A stretch of DNA of 64,000 nucleotides, from assembly GCA_016192105.1 (NCBI GenBank), contig JACPUV010000003.1:1-64000 (forward strand). The letters are read 5' to 3'. The notes under the pieces were generated by a model. That model worked only from the letters and a program-made list of their open reading frames with translations, ran no database searches and was not told the DNA's origin. Below, in pieces: positions 10,278 to 19,899 of the stretch. The stretch's first letter is position 1, and the number at the start of each line of letters is the position of its first letter. This DNA comes from Sphingobacteriales bacterium (GTDB taxonomy: Bacteria; Bacteroidota; Bacteroidia; Chitinophagales; Chitinophagaceae). The position numbers were made by a program, and so were the translations under genes.

Positions 10278-13200
10278 TTAACCCGTTACAGACGGAGCGG
10301 GAAAACAATACCGGTGCATGGCCGCCAGGAAGCGGTGCAGGGCTTCCATACTTTGCATATCCGCGGCCACAAGGAGAAAGAGTTTACCGGTTTGTTTGAG
10401 TTTGGCCTTATTCGTTTCTTCCTGGAGGAAAAGGATCATTTTCCGGAATGTATCCGATTCAAAATAGGGGGAGTCCGGCCGGTTGATAAAGAAGCAGCGC
10501 AGGATATTATCTTTCAGGCTCATTTTTTCAAACCCCAGTTCCACTGCCAGTTTGCGGCAGCGCACCGTGATGAAGAGATCTTCCACCTGCCGGGGAAGGG
10601 CGCCAAAGCGGTCTTCGAGCTCCTGCCTCATGGCCACCAGGTCATTTTCGGTTTCACAATTATCCAGGCGCTGGTACAGGGACAACCGCTCGGTGATGCT
10701 TTCCACGTATTCATCGGGAATCAGGATCTCCAGGTCGGTATCGATGGTGCAATCCTGTACAAAATCATCCTGCCTTGCTATTTCTTCTTTAAACAATTCT
10801 TTAAACTCAGTTCGTTTCAGTTCCCGGATGGCTTCATCGAGGATCTTCTGGTACATCTCAAAACCGATTTCGGCCATAAAGCCGCTTTGTTCCCCGCCCA
10901 ATAAATTTCCCGCCCCGCGGATATCGAGGTCACGCATAGCGATCTGGAACCCGCTGCCGAGGTCACTGTGCTGCTCCAGGGTCTGGAGTCTTTTCCGGGA
11001 ATCATTGGGCAATGTACTCATGGGAGGCGCCAGTAAATAACAAAAAGCTTTCTTGTTACTCCGTCCCACACGGCCGCGCAGCTGGTGGAGGTCGCTCAGG
11101 CCAAACTGGTGTGCATTGTTCACGATAATGGTATTCACATTCGGAATATCCACGCCGCTCTCCACGATATTGGTGCAAACCAGTACATCGTAGCGCCGGT
11201 CGATAAAGTCGAGGATTTTCTCCTCCAGTTCATGCCCTTCCATCTGGCCATGTGCATAGCCGATGCTCAGGTCGGGGCAAAGCGCCTGTATGATGGCAGC
11301 CATTTCGGCCAGCCCGGCAATCCGGTTGTAAATAAAAAAGACCTGTCCTCCCCTTTCTGTTTCAAAATAGATGGCCTCCCGGATAAAATCCTCATTGTAC
11401 ACCTGCACTTCTGTCTGGATCGGTTGCCGGTTCGGGGGCGCCGTATTCATGATGCTGAGGTCACGGGCACCCATCAGCGAAAACTGCAGGGTTCGCGGGA
11501 TCGGCGTGGCTGTCAGGGTCAGGCAGTCCACGGTGGTGCGGATTGTTTTGATCTTTTCCTTGTGTCCCACCCCGAATTTCTGTTCCTCATCCACCACGAG
11601 TAAACCCAGGTCCTTAAACTTCACTTCCTTTCCCAGCAGGCCATGGGTTCCGATGATGATATCGATCTTTCCTTCTTCCAGTCTCTTCAGTGTTTCCTTC
11701 CGTTCCTTCGCCGATTTAAACCGGTTGATATAATCCACCGTTACCGGAAAATCCTTTAACCGGTCTTTGAATGTTTTGAAATGCTGGAAGGCCAGGATCG
11801 TGGTGGGTACCAGTACGGCGGCCTGTTTGCCGTCCACACAGGTTTTAAATGCAGCCCGGACCGCCACTTCAGTTTTTCCAAAACCCACATCCCCGCAAAC
11901 AAGGCGGTCCATCGGGGAAGTGGATTCCATATCCTTCTTTACATCCGCGGAAGACTTGCTCTGATCGGGGGTGTCTTCATAAATAAAGGAAGCTTCCAGT
12001 TCCGTCTGCATATAATTATCCGGAGTGTGGGCAAAGCCCTGCTGGGCCTTCCGTTTCGCGTAGAGTTTGATCAGGTCAAAAGCGATTTCCTTGACTTTTG
12101 TCTTGGTTTTTTCCTTGAGCCGGTTCCAGACATCACTGCCCAGTTTATTCACTTTCGGCACACTGCCCTCCTTACCGGTGTACTTGGCAATCTTGTGAAG
12201 GCTGTTGATATTGACGTACAGGATATCCGTATCCTTATAGATCAGTCTTACGGCTTCCTGTACACGGCCGTTTACTTCCAGTTTCTGCAAACCGCTGAAA
12301 ATACCAACCCCGTGATCGATATGGGTTACAAAATCGCCCGGCTGCAGTTCGCGGAGCGTCCGGAGGGTTAATGCCTTGTTCTTATTGTAAGCCTGTTTAA
12401 CCTTATACTTGTGGTAGCGCTGAAATACCTGGTGATCCGTATAGCAAACAAGCTGCAGGTCCTCGTCCACAAATCCTTCGTGAATGGAAGTGGCAACGGG
12501 TTGGAAAACAAGATCCGATTTCAGGTCATCAAAGATGCTCTGCAACCGTTCCAGCTGTTTCGGATTCTCGGCAAAAATGCAGAGCCCGAATTTTTTGGCT
12601 TCCCATTTTTTCAGGTCGCTTAATAAAAGATCAAACTGGCGGTTGAAAGCGGGTTGTTCCCGGGTGGAGTGGTGAAGGGTAAAGGGCGAAAACTGAGCGG
12701 GGAATGTATCCGCAGGGCCAAAGCCCACAAGGTGATGCCTTGCAATATTTTCCTCGAACTCCTGTTCCGTGATAAAATCATCCATTCCCACTTTTTTCCG
12801 TTCCAGCTTATCCTCCGGTTCTTCCCGTTGTTTAGTTGTAAGCGGTTGTCCGGCCAGGTCTGCCTGCAGGTGCAGAAAAGCATTCAGCTCTTCCCTGCTG
12901 TCCGCGATATGCTCTTTGCACAGGGCATAATCCTGGATCCAGGTGACTGTATTCTCCGGGAGAAATTCAAAGAGGGATATTCGTTCTTCGTTTTCAAACC
13001 GGGTATCCACGTTGGGGATAATGCTGACCTGTAATAGTTTCCGCTCACTCAGCTGGGTTTCGGGATCCACGATCCGGATCGAATCCACTTCATTCCCGAA
13101 TAATTCCAGCCGGTAGGGTTTTTCATTGCCGAATGAATAGATATCAAGGATCCCGCCGCGGATCGCAAACTGGCCCGGCTCGTACACAAAATCGGTTCGT

Positions 13201-13709
13201 TCGAATCCATAATCCCCTAATTTGAGCAGGAGCTGACCCGTATCAAGTGTATCACCCGTCCGGATCTGAATAATATTGGCGGAAAGCGTATCCGGCAACA
13301 CCACTTTTTCAAAAAGGGCTTCGGGGTAAGTCACGATCACTTTCCTGTTCCCGCCGGCCGCAATCTTTGTCAGGGCTTCGGTCCGCAGCATCACGTGGGA
13401 GGAATTGAGCAACTGGTAATTCTTCCGGTTTTTGAAGGAGGAGGGAAAATAGAAAATATCCAGGGCCCCCGTCAGGTTCTCCAGTGTGTTGTGAAAATAA
13501 GCAGCTTCTTCTCCGTCATTGAGGATGATCAGGTGATTCAACCGGGATAAAGAAGGATGGGTAAAAGCGGCGGCCACTACGAACTGGGAAGCGCTGCCCC
13601 TTAAATTTTCCAGGTATATTTTTTCGGGTTGGGCAAAAGAGAGCCGGTCCGCCAGTTGAAAAAGGCGGGGGGTGTTATGATACCGTTCCAGCAACTCCTG
13701 AACACGCAT
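10278..13709 (-). CDS. mfd: Transcription-repair coupling factor Mfd
   Basis: Mfd is the ATP-driven translocase that removes stalled RNA polymerase and recruits UvrA. The 1143-aa length is normal. It has the UvrB-homology N-terminus, the RNA polymerase-interacting domain (FVTHIDHGVGIF, KVNKLGSDVW), the RecG-like motor with Walker A GDVGFGKTE and DEEQKFG, then QLRGRVGRS, and the C-terminal TRCF domain. I start at the ATG of MRVQELLERY (13709). An in-frame ATG seven codons upstream adds only hydrophobic, unconserved residues. The gene is divergent from the flavin reductase at 13818. Confidence 0.96.
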   Translation of the reverse strand: MRVQELLERYHNTPRLFQLADRLSFAQPEKIYLENLRGSASQFVVAAAFTHPSLSRLNHLIILNDGEEAAYFHNTLENLTGALDIFYFPSSFKNRKNYQLLNSSHVMLRTEALTKIAAGGNRKVIVTYPEALFEKVVLPDTLSANIIQIRTGDTLDTGQLLLKLGDYGFERTDFVYEPGQFAIRGGILDIYSFGNEKPYRLELFGNEVDSIRIVDPETQLSERKLLQVSIIPNVDTRFENEERISLFEFLPENTVTWIQDYALCKEHIADSREELNAFLHLQADLAGQPLTTKQREEPEDKLERKKVGMDDFITEQEFEENIARHHLVGFGPADTFPAQFSPFTLHHSTREQPAFNRQFDLLLSDLKKWEAKKFGLCIFAENPKQLERLQSIFDDLKSDLVFQPVATSIHEGFVDEDLQLVCYTDHQVFQRYHKYKVKQAYNKNKALTLRTLRELQPGDFVTHIDHGVGIFSGLQKLEVNGRVQEAVRLIYKDTDILYVNINSLHKIAKYTGKEGSVPKVNKLGSDVWNRLKEKTKTKVKEIAFDLIKLYAKRKAQQGFAHTPDNYMQTELEASFIYEDTPDQSKSSADVKKDMESTSPMDRLVCGDVGFGKTEVAVRAAFKTCVDGKQAAVLVPTTILAFQHFKTFKDRLKDFPVTVDYINRFKSAKERKETLKRLEEGKIDIIIGTHGLLGKEVKFKDLGLLVVDEEQKFGVGHKEKIKTIRTTVDCLTLTATPIPRTLQFSLMGARDLSIMNTAPPNRQPIQTEVQVYNEDFIREAIYFETERGGQVFFIYNRIAGLAEMAAIIQALCPDLSIGYAHGQMEGHELEEKILDFIDRRYDVLVCTNIVESGVDIPNVNTIIVNNAHQFGLSDLHQLRGRVGRSNKKAFCYLLAPPMSTLPNDSRKRLQTLEQHSDLGSGFQIAMRDLDIRGAGNLLGGEQSGFMAEIGFEMYQKILDEAIRELKRTEFKELFKEEIARQDDFVQDCTIDTDLEILIPDEYVESITERLSLYQRLDNCETENDLVAMRQELEDRFGALPRQVEDLFITVRCRKLAVELGFEKMSLKDNILRCFFINRPDSPYFESDTFRKMILFLQEETNKAKLKQTGKLFLLVAADMQSMEALHRFLAAMHRYCFPAPSVTG

Positions 13710-13817
13710 GAAGGGTGCAAAGATAACCAAACGACAGTAAGCAGAAGAATTTCCGGTTTTTAGTAATGTTTGCAGGTTATTGGTTTTACCTTTATCCCCT
13801 TATACAAACAGTACAGC

Positions 13818-14537
13818 ATGGCAATACAACCCTGGCGTAAAGGACTCGTTATTAAAATTGATGATCACACCCACAATACCCGGCGGTTCTGGGTACAGGT
13901 TCCCGAACTGGAACAATTTGATTTCACGCCCGGTCAGTTTGTAACCCTGGACCTGCCCATCCATGAAAAGCCCAATAAAAGATGGCGTAGTTATTCCATC
14001 GCTTCCTGGCCCGATGGCACCAACGTATTTGAATTATTGATCGTACAAGCCGAAGGCGGAGCCGGCACCACCTATCTTTTTAATGAAATAAAAGTAGGCA
14101 GTGAACTGATTTTCCGCGGCGCCCAGGGCGTGTTTTCCCTGCCGGAAAACCTGGACAGGGATCTGTTCCTGATCTGTACCGGTACCGGTATCGCTCCTTT
14201 CCGGAGCATGGTTAATTATATTCATCTTCACAAAATACCCTTCCGGAAAATTCATATGGTTTTCGGCTGCCGCAACAAGGCCGACCTGTTATATTATGAC
14301 GAGCTGAGTGAATTGGAAATGAAGATGCCTGGTTTTCATTATCACCCCACTTTGTCCCGCGAACACTGGGAAGGGCATAATGGGTATGTGCACGCGGTTT
14401 ACAAAGCGCTCTGCGTGGACAAGCAGGAAGCATATTTCTTTCTCTGCGGCTGGAAGCACATGATTGATGAGGCTAAAAAGACGATCCTGGAGATGGGCTA
14501 TGATAAAAAAGCTATTCACCAGGAATTATACGGATGA
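13818..14537 (+). CDS. Ferredoxin-NADP+ reductase-type FAD oxidoreductase
   Basis: The 239-aa protein has an FR-type FAD-binding barrel (FTPGQFVTLDLP, then RWRSYSIAS, the RxYS flavin motif) and an NAD(P)-binding half (ICTGTGIAPFRSM, MVFGCRN, FFLCGWKHM). It carries no iron-sulfur domain of its own, so it should exchange electrons with a separate partner such as ferredoxin. The start is set at MAIQPWRKG; an upstream in-frame ATG at 13770 lies in the probable promoter. It lies 113 bases before nuoA, on the same strand. With a complex I that lacks its NADH module nearby, a role in NAD(P)H/ferredoxin exchange is tempting but unproven. Confidence 0.85.
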   Translation: MAIQPWRKGLVIKIDDHTHNTRRFWVQVPELEQFDFTPGQFVTLDLPIHEKPNKRWRSYSIASWPDGTNVFELLIVQAEGGAGTTYLFNEIKVGSELIFRGAQGVFSLPENLDRDLFLICTGTGIAPFRSMVNYIHLHKIPFRKIHMVFGCRNKADLLYYDELSELEMKMPGFHYHPTLSREHWEGHNGYVHAVYKALCVDKQEAYFFLCGWKHMIDEAKKTILEMGYDKKAIHQELYG

Positions 14538-14650
14538 TTTTCATTCGGGAACACCCCGGATTTTAGCTGATATTCCGCAAGGATTACGTTGATAACTGTC
14601 ATGTTCCGTTTTAACGCATAGTTCCTATATTCGTGCAAATCAATCTGCGT

Positions 14651-15001
14651 ATGGGAGCGTCATCGCTTATTGTACTGGTTATTGCCGCTGTTGCCTTCTC
14701 GGGCATCGCGATCCTTCTTTCGGGGTTTGTACTGAAAGCCACCACCAATAAACAAAAAGGGGAGCCCTATGAGTGTGGTATTCCCACGAAGGGAAAGACC
14801 TGGATCCAGCTGAATGTGGGTTATTACCTGTTTGCCCTGATCTTCCTGATCTTTGACGTAGAACTGGTTTTCCTGTATCCCTGGGCTGTAGTGGCCAAGA
14901 GCATGGGCTGGGTAGCCCTGGCAGAGATTGTTATTTTCTTTTTCATCCTTTTCACCGGGTTCTTATATGCCCACCGGAAAGGCGCCCTGAAGTGGATATA
15001 A
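14651..15001 (+). CDS. nuoA: NADH-quinone oxidoreductase subunit A
   Basis: NuoA is a three-helix membrane subunit of complex I. The 116 residues show three hydrophobic segments, the loop motif YECGIPTKG and the FLIFDVELVFLYPWA helix with its conserved acidic residues. An in-frame GTG at 14633 would add six residues, but it overlaps a near-consensus promoter box (TATATTCG, 14627-14634), so I prefer the ATG. It is the first gene of the nuoABCD group. Confidence 0.93.
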   Translation: MGASSLIVLVIAAVAFSGIAILLSGFVLKATTNKQKGEPYECGIPTKGKTWIQLNVGYYLFALIFLIFDVELVFLYPWAVVAKSMGWVALAEIVIFFFILFTGFLYAHRKGALKWI

Positions 15002-15019
15002 TATTATATGCTATAACAG

Positions 15020-15556
15020 ATGACAGAGAAACAAAATACCGCCGTTGCATTCCCCGGACAGGTACATGAGACCCCGGGAGGTGGAATTGTCCTGAGTAAG
15101 CTGGACGATGTCATTAACTGGGCCCGCTCCAATTCGCTCTGGCCGCTGACCTTTGCCACCAGTTGCTGCGGCATTGAGTACATGGCGGTAGCCGGGGCCA
15201 AATATGATTTTTCCCGTTTTGGCTTTGAAGTGGCCCGTGCCACACCCCGCCAGGCCGACGTGATCATCATTGCCGGTACCATTGTCAACAAGATGGCGCC
15301 GGTATTAAAAAGATTATACGACCAGATGGCCGATCCCAAATATGTGATTGCCATGGGGGCCTGCGCGATCAGCGGCGGCCCTTTCTTTTATAATACCTAT
15401 TCTGTAGTGAAAGGCGCGGATCATGTGATCCCCGTGGATGTGTATGTAGCCGGTTGCCCGCCCAGGCCGGAAGCCCTGCTGCATGCCCTGATTTCCCTGC
15501 AGAATAAAATTAAAGCGGGCCTGACCCGGGAACAAATCAGAACAGGCAAAGACTAA
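15020..15556 (+). CDS. nuoB: NADH-quinone oxidoreductase subunit B
   Basis: NuoB carries the terminal cluster N2 next to the quinone site in the peripheral arm. The 178-aa protein keeps all four ligands: the tandem Cys49-Cys50 in TSCCGIEYM, Cys115 in MGACAISGG and Cys146 in AGCPPRPEA. It lies 18 bases after nuoA and 2 bases before nuoC. The intact N2 ligands mean the Q-module is functional on paper, whatever feeds it. Confidence 0.96.
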   Translation: MTEKQNTAVAFPGQVHETPGGGIVLSKLDDVINWARSNSLWPLTFATSCCGIEYMAVAGAKYDFSRFGFEVARATPRQADVIIIAGTIVNKMAPVLKRLYDQMADPKYVIAMGACAISGGPFFYNTYSVVKGADHVIPVDVYVAGCPPRPEALLHALISLQNKIKAGLTREQIRTGKD

Positions 15557-15558
15557 CT

Positions 15559-16017
15559 ATGTCAAACGAAGAACTGAAATCAAGTATAACCGGGTTGTTG
15601 CCCTCCGTCGCCTTCGAAGAAGGGGGTGAATGGCTGAATATCCTGATTGAGCCGGGCGACTGGTTATCGCTGGCGCAGCAACTCCGGAAGGACGAAGCAT
15701 TATTCTTTGATTATCTTTTTTGCCTGACCTGTATTGACTGGAAGACCCACCTGACCATGGTGTATCATCTTTCCTCCACAAAATACCGGCATACGATTGT
15801 TGTAAAGGCCAAACTGGACCGGAATAAACCTGAGATCGAAGCAGTATCACCGGTCTGGCGGACCGCTGATTTTCATGAGCGGGAAGTATATGAAATGTTT
15901 GGTGTGCAGTTCCTGAACCATCCTGACCTGCGTTTACTGATCCTGCCCGACGGATGGGAAGGGAAAAACCCGCTACGGAAGGATTTTGAAGACCCGGTAA
16001 ATATGATCCGCTTATAA
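15559..16017 (+). CDS. nuoC: NADH-quinone oxidoreductase subunit C
   Basis: The 152-aa protein is of the 30-kDa subunit family. It contains the signature TADFHEREVYEMFGVQF.NHPDLR and the end LRKDFEDP. NuoC joins NuoB, NuoD and NuoI in the Q-module. It is separate from NuoD here, unlike the NuoCD fusion of enterobacteria. Confidence 0.94.
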   Translation: MSNEELKSSITGLLPSVAFEEGGEWLNILIEPGDWLSLAQQLRKDEALFFDYLFCLTCIDWKTHLTMVYHLSSTKYRHTIVVKAKLDRNKPEIEAVSPVWRTADFHEREVYEMFGVQFLNHPDLRLLILPDGWEGKNPLRKDFEDPVNMIRL

Positions 16018-16044
16018 ACGTGTAAACCAGATCCGAATAAAGGA

Positions 16045-17187
16045 ATGTACAGGGAAACCGAAATAATAAAAGAAGCAACTCCGGGCAGTAACGGGGAGGC
16101 TGGTGTGTTTACGATCAACGTGGGCCCGCAGCACCCGGCCACACACGGTGTATTGCACCTGGTGATCACGCTGAGCGGGGAAACCATCCTGAAAGTGGAA
16201 CCTCACCTGGGTTATATTCACCGCTCGATCGAGAAGATGTGTGAAAGCCTGACCTACCGGCAATTTATTTATGTGACCAGCCGGATGGACTACCTGTCTG
16301 CTCATATTAACAACCATGCCTGTGCGCTTTGCGTGGAAAAAGGAATGCAGATTGAGGTGCCCCCGAGAGCCCAGGTAATCAGGGTATTGATGGATGAGCT
16401 CACCCGGATCGCTTCCCATGAACTGTGGTGGGGCGCTATGGCGATGGACCTCGGCGCGTTTACCCCGTTCTTCCATGCCTTCCGCGAAAGGGAAAGCATC
16501 AACGATATTATGGAAGAGACCTGCGGGGCCCGGCTGACCATGAACTATATGGTACCCGGCGGGGTGATGCAGGATATCCATCCCAATTTCCAGAACAGGG
16601 TGAAGGAATTCCTCCGGTTATACAAACGCAAGATTCATGAATACGATGAACTGGTAACCGGCAATATCATTTTCCAGAACCGGATGAAGGGCATTGGTTT
16701 GTTAACCCCGGAAGATGCGGTCTCCTATGGCTGCAGCGGGCCAACAGCCAGGGGAAGCGGTGTTAGTTCGGATATCCGGAAAGTCTTACCCTACGAGATC
16801 TATGACAAACTGGAATTTGATGAAGTACTGGAAACCGGTTGTGATTCCTTTGCCCGTTATGTAGTGCGTATCCGGGAAATGCAGCAGTCCATCCGCATTA
16901 TTGAACAGCTGATTGATACTATTCCGGAGGGGGATTTCCAGGCCAAGACCAAGGCCGTGCTGAAATTACCCAAGGGAGAATTTTATACCCGCGTGGAAAC
17001 TGCCCGCGGCGAACTGGGTGTGTATATTGTGAGCGAGGGCGGCACCACCCCGTACCGGATCAAATTCCGTTCACCGGGATTTTCGAACCTGTCGGTACTG
17101 GATCATATTGCCCGTGGCAGCAAGATCGGTGACCTGGTGGCGATGATGGGAACACTGGACCTGGTCATCCCCGATATAGACAGGTAA
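16045..17187 (+). CDS. nuoD: NADH-quinone oxidoreductase subunit D
   Basis: The 49-kDa subunit forms the quinone-binding pocket with NuoB and is related to [NiFe]-hydrogenase large subunits, without the metal cysteines. The 380-aa protein shows GPQHPATHGVLH with the quinone-site histidine, GYIHRSIEK, TSRMDYLS, GCSGPTARGSG and the end MGTLDLVIPDIDR. In most gene clusters nuoE, nuoF and nuoG come next. Here a terminator-like hairpin begins at the stop codon, and nuoH starts 124 bases later. Confidence 0.96.
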   Translation: MYRETEIIKEATPGSNGEAGVFTINVGPQHPATHGVLHLVITLSGETILKVEPHLGYIHRSIEKMCESLTYRQFIYVTSRMDYLSAHINNHACALCVEKGMQIEVPPRAQVIRVLMDELTRIASHELWWGAMAMDLGAFTPFFHAFRERESINDIMEETCGARLTMNYMVPGGVMQDIHPNFQNRVKEFLRLYKRKIHEYDELVTGNIIFQNRMKGIGLLTPEDAVSYGCSGPTARGSGVSSDIRKVLPYEIYDKLEFDEVLETGCDSFARYVVRIREMQQSIRIIEQLIDTIPEGDFQAKTKAVLKLPKGEFYTRVETARGELGVYIVSEGGTTPYRIKFRSPGFSNLSVLDHIARGSKIGDLVAMMGTLDLVIPDIDR

Positions 17188-17220
17188 ACCCGGCTTCCTT
17201 ATGGAAACAGGGTTTTTCTT
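17186..17220 (+). terminator. Terminator-like hairpin between nuoD and nuoH
   Basis: AAACCC ... CTTCC TTAT GGAA ... GGGTTT runs into TTCTT, beginning at the nuoD stop codon. The stem is interrupted, so the terminator is moderate and may be partial. It lies where nuoEFG would be expected, and could mark separate nuoABCD and nuoH-N transcription units. Confidence 0.55.
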
Positions 17221-17311
17221 GTCATACAGGTGATTGTCACGACCCGGTCAGAAACATAAAATAACAGCCGTTGAGAATACCGGCTGATCATACTAACCTG
17301 AACAAAGCAGC

Positions 17312-18388
17312 ATGTGGAGTCTCTCACATATCGCGAATGAAATTCATACCTGGTTGAGCAATACCTTCAACCCCACCTGGACCCTTGTGATTGAAATGGT
17401 GCTGGCCGGCGTGGCAGTGATCGGTTTATTTGCCGCCCTGGGCCTGGTACTTGTACTGATGGAAAGAAGAGTGGCCGCCTGGATCCAGATCCGGCTGGGA
17501 CCAAACCGGGTGGGTCCTTTGGGTTTGCTCCAATCCCTCGCAGACACCCTGAAATTAATTGTAAAGGAAGGACTGACTCCCGATGGTGCGGATAAAGTGA
17601 TGTTTAATGTGGCTCCTTTTATCGCGATGATCGTAGCCATGCTGCTGATGGCGCCGATCGCTTTTGCCAAAGATTTCCAGTTATGGGATCTGAATATCGG
17701 GGTCCTTTTTGTAACTGCTGTATCCTCCATCATGGTCATCAGTATCCTGATGGCCGGCTGGTCCAGCAACAATAAATATTCCCTGATGGGTGCCATGCGC
17801 AGCGGGGCCCAGATCGTGAGCTATGAGTTGAGTGCCGGGTTATCCATCATGACCATTGTGGTACTGACCGGCAGCCTGCAGGTATCTGATATTATCCATT
17901 CCCAGGGCAATGGCTGGTGGATCTTCAAGGGACATTTGCCCGTGTGGATCGCTTTCATCACATTTATGATCGCAGTAACGGCGGAGACCAACCGGGCGCC
18001 GTTTGACCTGGCCGAAGCCGAGTCGGAACTGACCGCGGGATTCCACACGGAATATTCCGGGATGAAGTTTGCCCTTTTCTTCCTGGCGGAGTATATCAAC
18101 GTGTTTATTGTATGCGCGATCGGCGCCACCCTGTTCCTGGGCGGCTGGATGCCCTTGCATTTCGGATCAAATAATGCGTTTAACGATGCGATGGATTATA
18201 TCCCATCCAGTATCTGGTTCTTTGGGAAAACATTTTGCCTGATTTTCCTGATCATGTGGTTCCGGTGGACCTTCCCGCGTTTGCGGATCGACCAGTTACT
18301 GAACCTGGAGTGGAAGTACCTGCTGCCGATCAGTATGATTAATTTATTACTGACGACGGCGATGGCGATATTGGGATGGCATTTTTAA
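17312..18388 (+). CDS. nuoH: NADH-quinone oxidoreductase subunit H
   Basis: NuoH is the membrane subunit that joins the proton-pumping arm to the Q-module. The 358-aa protein has about eight to nine hydrophobic helices and the family motifs ERRVAAWIQIRLGPNRVGPLG and AETNRAPFDLAEAESELTAG (quinone-channel loop), followed by FHTEYSGMKFALFFLAEY. The length is normal. Confidence 0.96.
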   Translation: MWSLSHIANEIHTWLSNTFNPTWTLVIEMVLAGVAVIGLFAALGLVLVLMERRVAAWIQIRLGPNRVGPLGLLQSLADTLKLIVKEGLTPDGADKVMFNVAPFIAMIVAMLLMAPIAFAKDFQLWDLNIGVLFVTAVSSIMVISILMAGWSSNNKYSLMGAMRSGAQIVSYELSAGLSIMTIVVLTGSLQVSDIIHSQGNGWWIFKGHLPVWIAFITFMIAVTAETNRAPFDLAEAESELTAGFHTEYSGMKFALFFLAEYINVFIVCAIGATLFLGGWMPLHFGSNNAFNDAMDYIPSSIWFFGKTFCLIFLIMWFRWTFPRLRIDQLLNLEWKYLLPISMINLLLTTAMAILGWHF

Positions 18389-18469
18389 GGAAGTTGCGAG
18401 ATGTGAGTTGCGAGTGGCGTGATGAATGGAATGGTTGAATGGACTCAACAGACTCATTGAAAAGTAAAA

Positions 18470-18558
18470 AAGCCCGGAGGGCTGACATTTTTATAATAGC
18501 AGCAACTTATCTCGATAATAACAGGTAAACCCCGAAGGGGTGACATTATTATAAAAAT
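18470..18558 (+). repeat. Two copies of a hairpin repeat between nuoH and nuoI
   Basis: Copy 1 (18470-18499) is a CCCGGAGGG hairpin followed by CTGACATTTTTATAATAG. Copy 2 (18528-18558) is CCCCGAAGGGG followed by TGACATTATTATAAAAAT. They share a hairpin plus a TGACATTnTTATAA tail and are 58 bases apart. I recall this pattern as a dispersed repeat of Chitinophagales genomes. It occupies most of the 202-bp gap inside the nuo cluster. Confidence 0.7.
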
Positions 18559-18590
18559 GCCCGTAAACCGAAAAATGAATTAACTATATA

Positions 18591-19067
18591 ATGTTCTTAA
18601 CAGACTACATAAAAGATGTTACCGGAGCGGTGAAATCACTGGCAACAGGGATGAAGCGGACGCTTTACTATTTCACCCACCACAAAGAGATCATTACACA
18701 GGAATACCCGGACAACCGGGATACACTGGTATTACCCGAACGGTTCAAGGGGGAAGTAGTGATGCCGCATGATGAGAAGAACGAACACCGCTGCACCGGC
18801 TGCACCGCCTGTGAACTGGCCTGTCCCAACGGCACGATCAAAGTGATCACAAAATTTGACATCAGCCCGGAAGGAAAGAAAAAGAAAGCGATCGATAAAC
18901 TGGTTTACCACCTGGAACTCTGCACCATGTGCAATCTCTGTGTGGAAGCCTGTCCTTCCGATGCAATCAAAATGGCGCAGACTTTTGAACACAGTGTGTA
19001 TGACCGGAAGCAGTTGACAAAAATTTTAAATCACCCCGGCTCAAAAATCATGGAAGGCGTAGAATGA
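18591..19067 (+). CDS. nuoI: NADH-quinone oxidoreductase subunit I
   Basis: NuoI carries clusters N6a and N6b, which pass electrons to N2. The 158-aa protein has an amphipathic N-terminus and two complete 4Fe-4S motifs, CTGCTACELACP and CTMCNLCVEACP. The stop overlaps nuoJ by four bases. In a complex without NuoEFG this subunit would be the natural docking point for a ferredoxin-type donor (inference from homologous 11-subunit complexes). Confidence 0.95.
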   Translation: MFLTDYIKDVTGAVKSLATGMKRTLYYFTHHKEIITQEYPDNRDTLVLPERFKGEVVMPHDEKNEHRCTGCTACELACPNGTIKVITKFDISPEGKKKKAIDKLVYHLELCTMCNLCVEACPSDAIKMAQTFEHSVYDRKQLTKILNHPGSKIMEGVE

Positions 19068-19582
19068 TAAACGGATCCACCATACTCTTTTACCTGTTGG
19101 CAGCTTTAACGCTGTGCTGCGGGATATTATCCATTTCCACCCGGCAAATCTTCCGGGCGGCCATTTATTTATTATTCTCCCTCATTGGCGTTGCCGGGCT
19201 GTACTTCTGGCTGGCCTATGAATTCATTGCCGCGGTACAGATCGTGGTCTATGTGGGCGGCATCGTGGTGCTGATCATATTTTCCATTTTCCTGACCCAG
19301 CAGGCCGGGGAAAAATTACCAAAGCAACGGCTCGACCGGAAAATATGGGCTACCCTCGCAGCATTTTGCGGTTTTGCCCTGACCCTGCTGCAGGTAGTAC
19401 AGCATGAATTTCCGCCGGTTATTCCCCAGGCACCGGTTACCGTAAGGGGTATTGGTGAAAAAATGCTGAGCACGGGGGCCGGCGGTTATGCCCTGCCTTT
19501 CGAGATCATCTCCATGCTTTTACTGGCCGCCATGGTGGGCTGTATCGTGATTGCCTTACGCAGTAAACCCGAAACAAAATGA
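19064..19582 (+). CDS. nuoJ: NADH-quinone oxidoreductase subunit J
   Basis: NuoJ is a five-helix membrane subunit. The 172-aa protein contains the conserved third-helix region AVQIVVYVGGIVVLIIFSIFL, which has the pi-bulge glycines. It overlaps nuoI and nuoK by four bases on each side, so translation is probably coupled. Confidence 0.94.
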   Translation: MINGSTILFYLLAALTLCCGILSISTRQIFRAAIYLLFSLIGVAGLYFWLAYEFIAAVQIVVYVGGIVVLIIFSIFLTQQAGEKLPKQRLDRKIWATLAAFCGFALTLLQVVQHEFPPVIPQAPVTVRGIGEKMLSTGAGGYALPFEIISMLLLAAMVGCIVIALRSKPETK

Positions 19583-19893
19583 TGGAACCCGGATTATACC
19601 ATATTTTATTTATCAGCACAGCCCTGTTCTTTATAGGTGTACTGGGTTTCCTGACCCGGCGTAACCTGATTACGATGCTGATGAGCATTGAACTGATCCT
19701 GAATAGCGTAAACCTGAATTTTATCGCTTTCAATAAATATGTCTGGCCGGGAAAAATGGACGGCCTGTTCTTTACCCTTTTCATTATTGCCATTGCCGCA
19801 GCCGAAGCGGCCGTGGCCATTGCAATTATCATCAACCTGTACCGCAGCAGCCAGTCCATTGATGTGAATAATGCAGAAGATTTAAAGTATTAA
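19579..19893 (+). CDS. nuoK: NADH-quinone oxidoreductase subunit K
   Basis: NuoK is a three-helix MrpC-like subunit. The 104-aa protein keeps the buried glutamates of helices 2 and 3 (MSIELILNSVNLNFIAF and AAAEAAVAIAI). It overlaps nuoJ by four bases and lies six bases before nuoL. Confidence 0.95.
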   Translation: MMEPGLYHILFISTALFFIGVLGFLTRRNLITMLMSIELILNSVNLNFIAFNKYVWPGKMDGLFFTLFIIAIAAAEAAVAIAIIINLYRSSQSIDVNNAEDLKY

Positions 19894-19899
19894 ACGACT

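Noticed and set aside
14633..14650. GTG start for nuoA giving six extra residues
   Set aside because: It overlaps a near-consensus promoter box and the extra residues are not conserved in NuoA.
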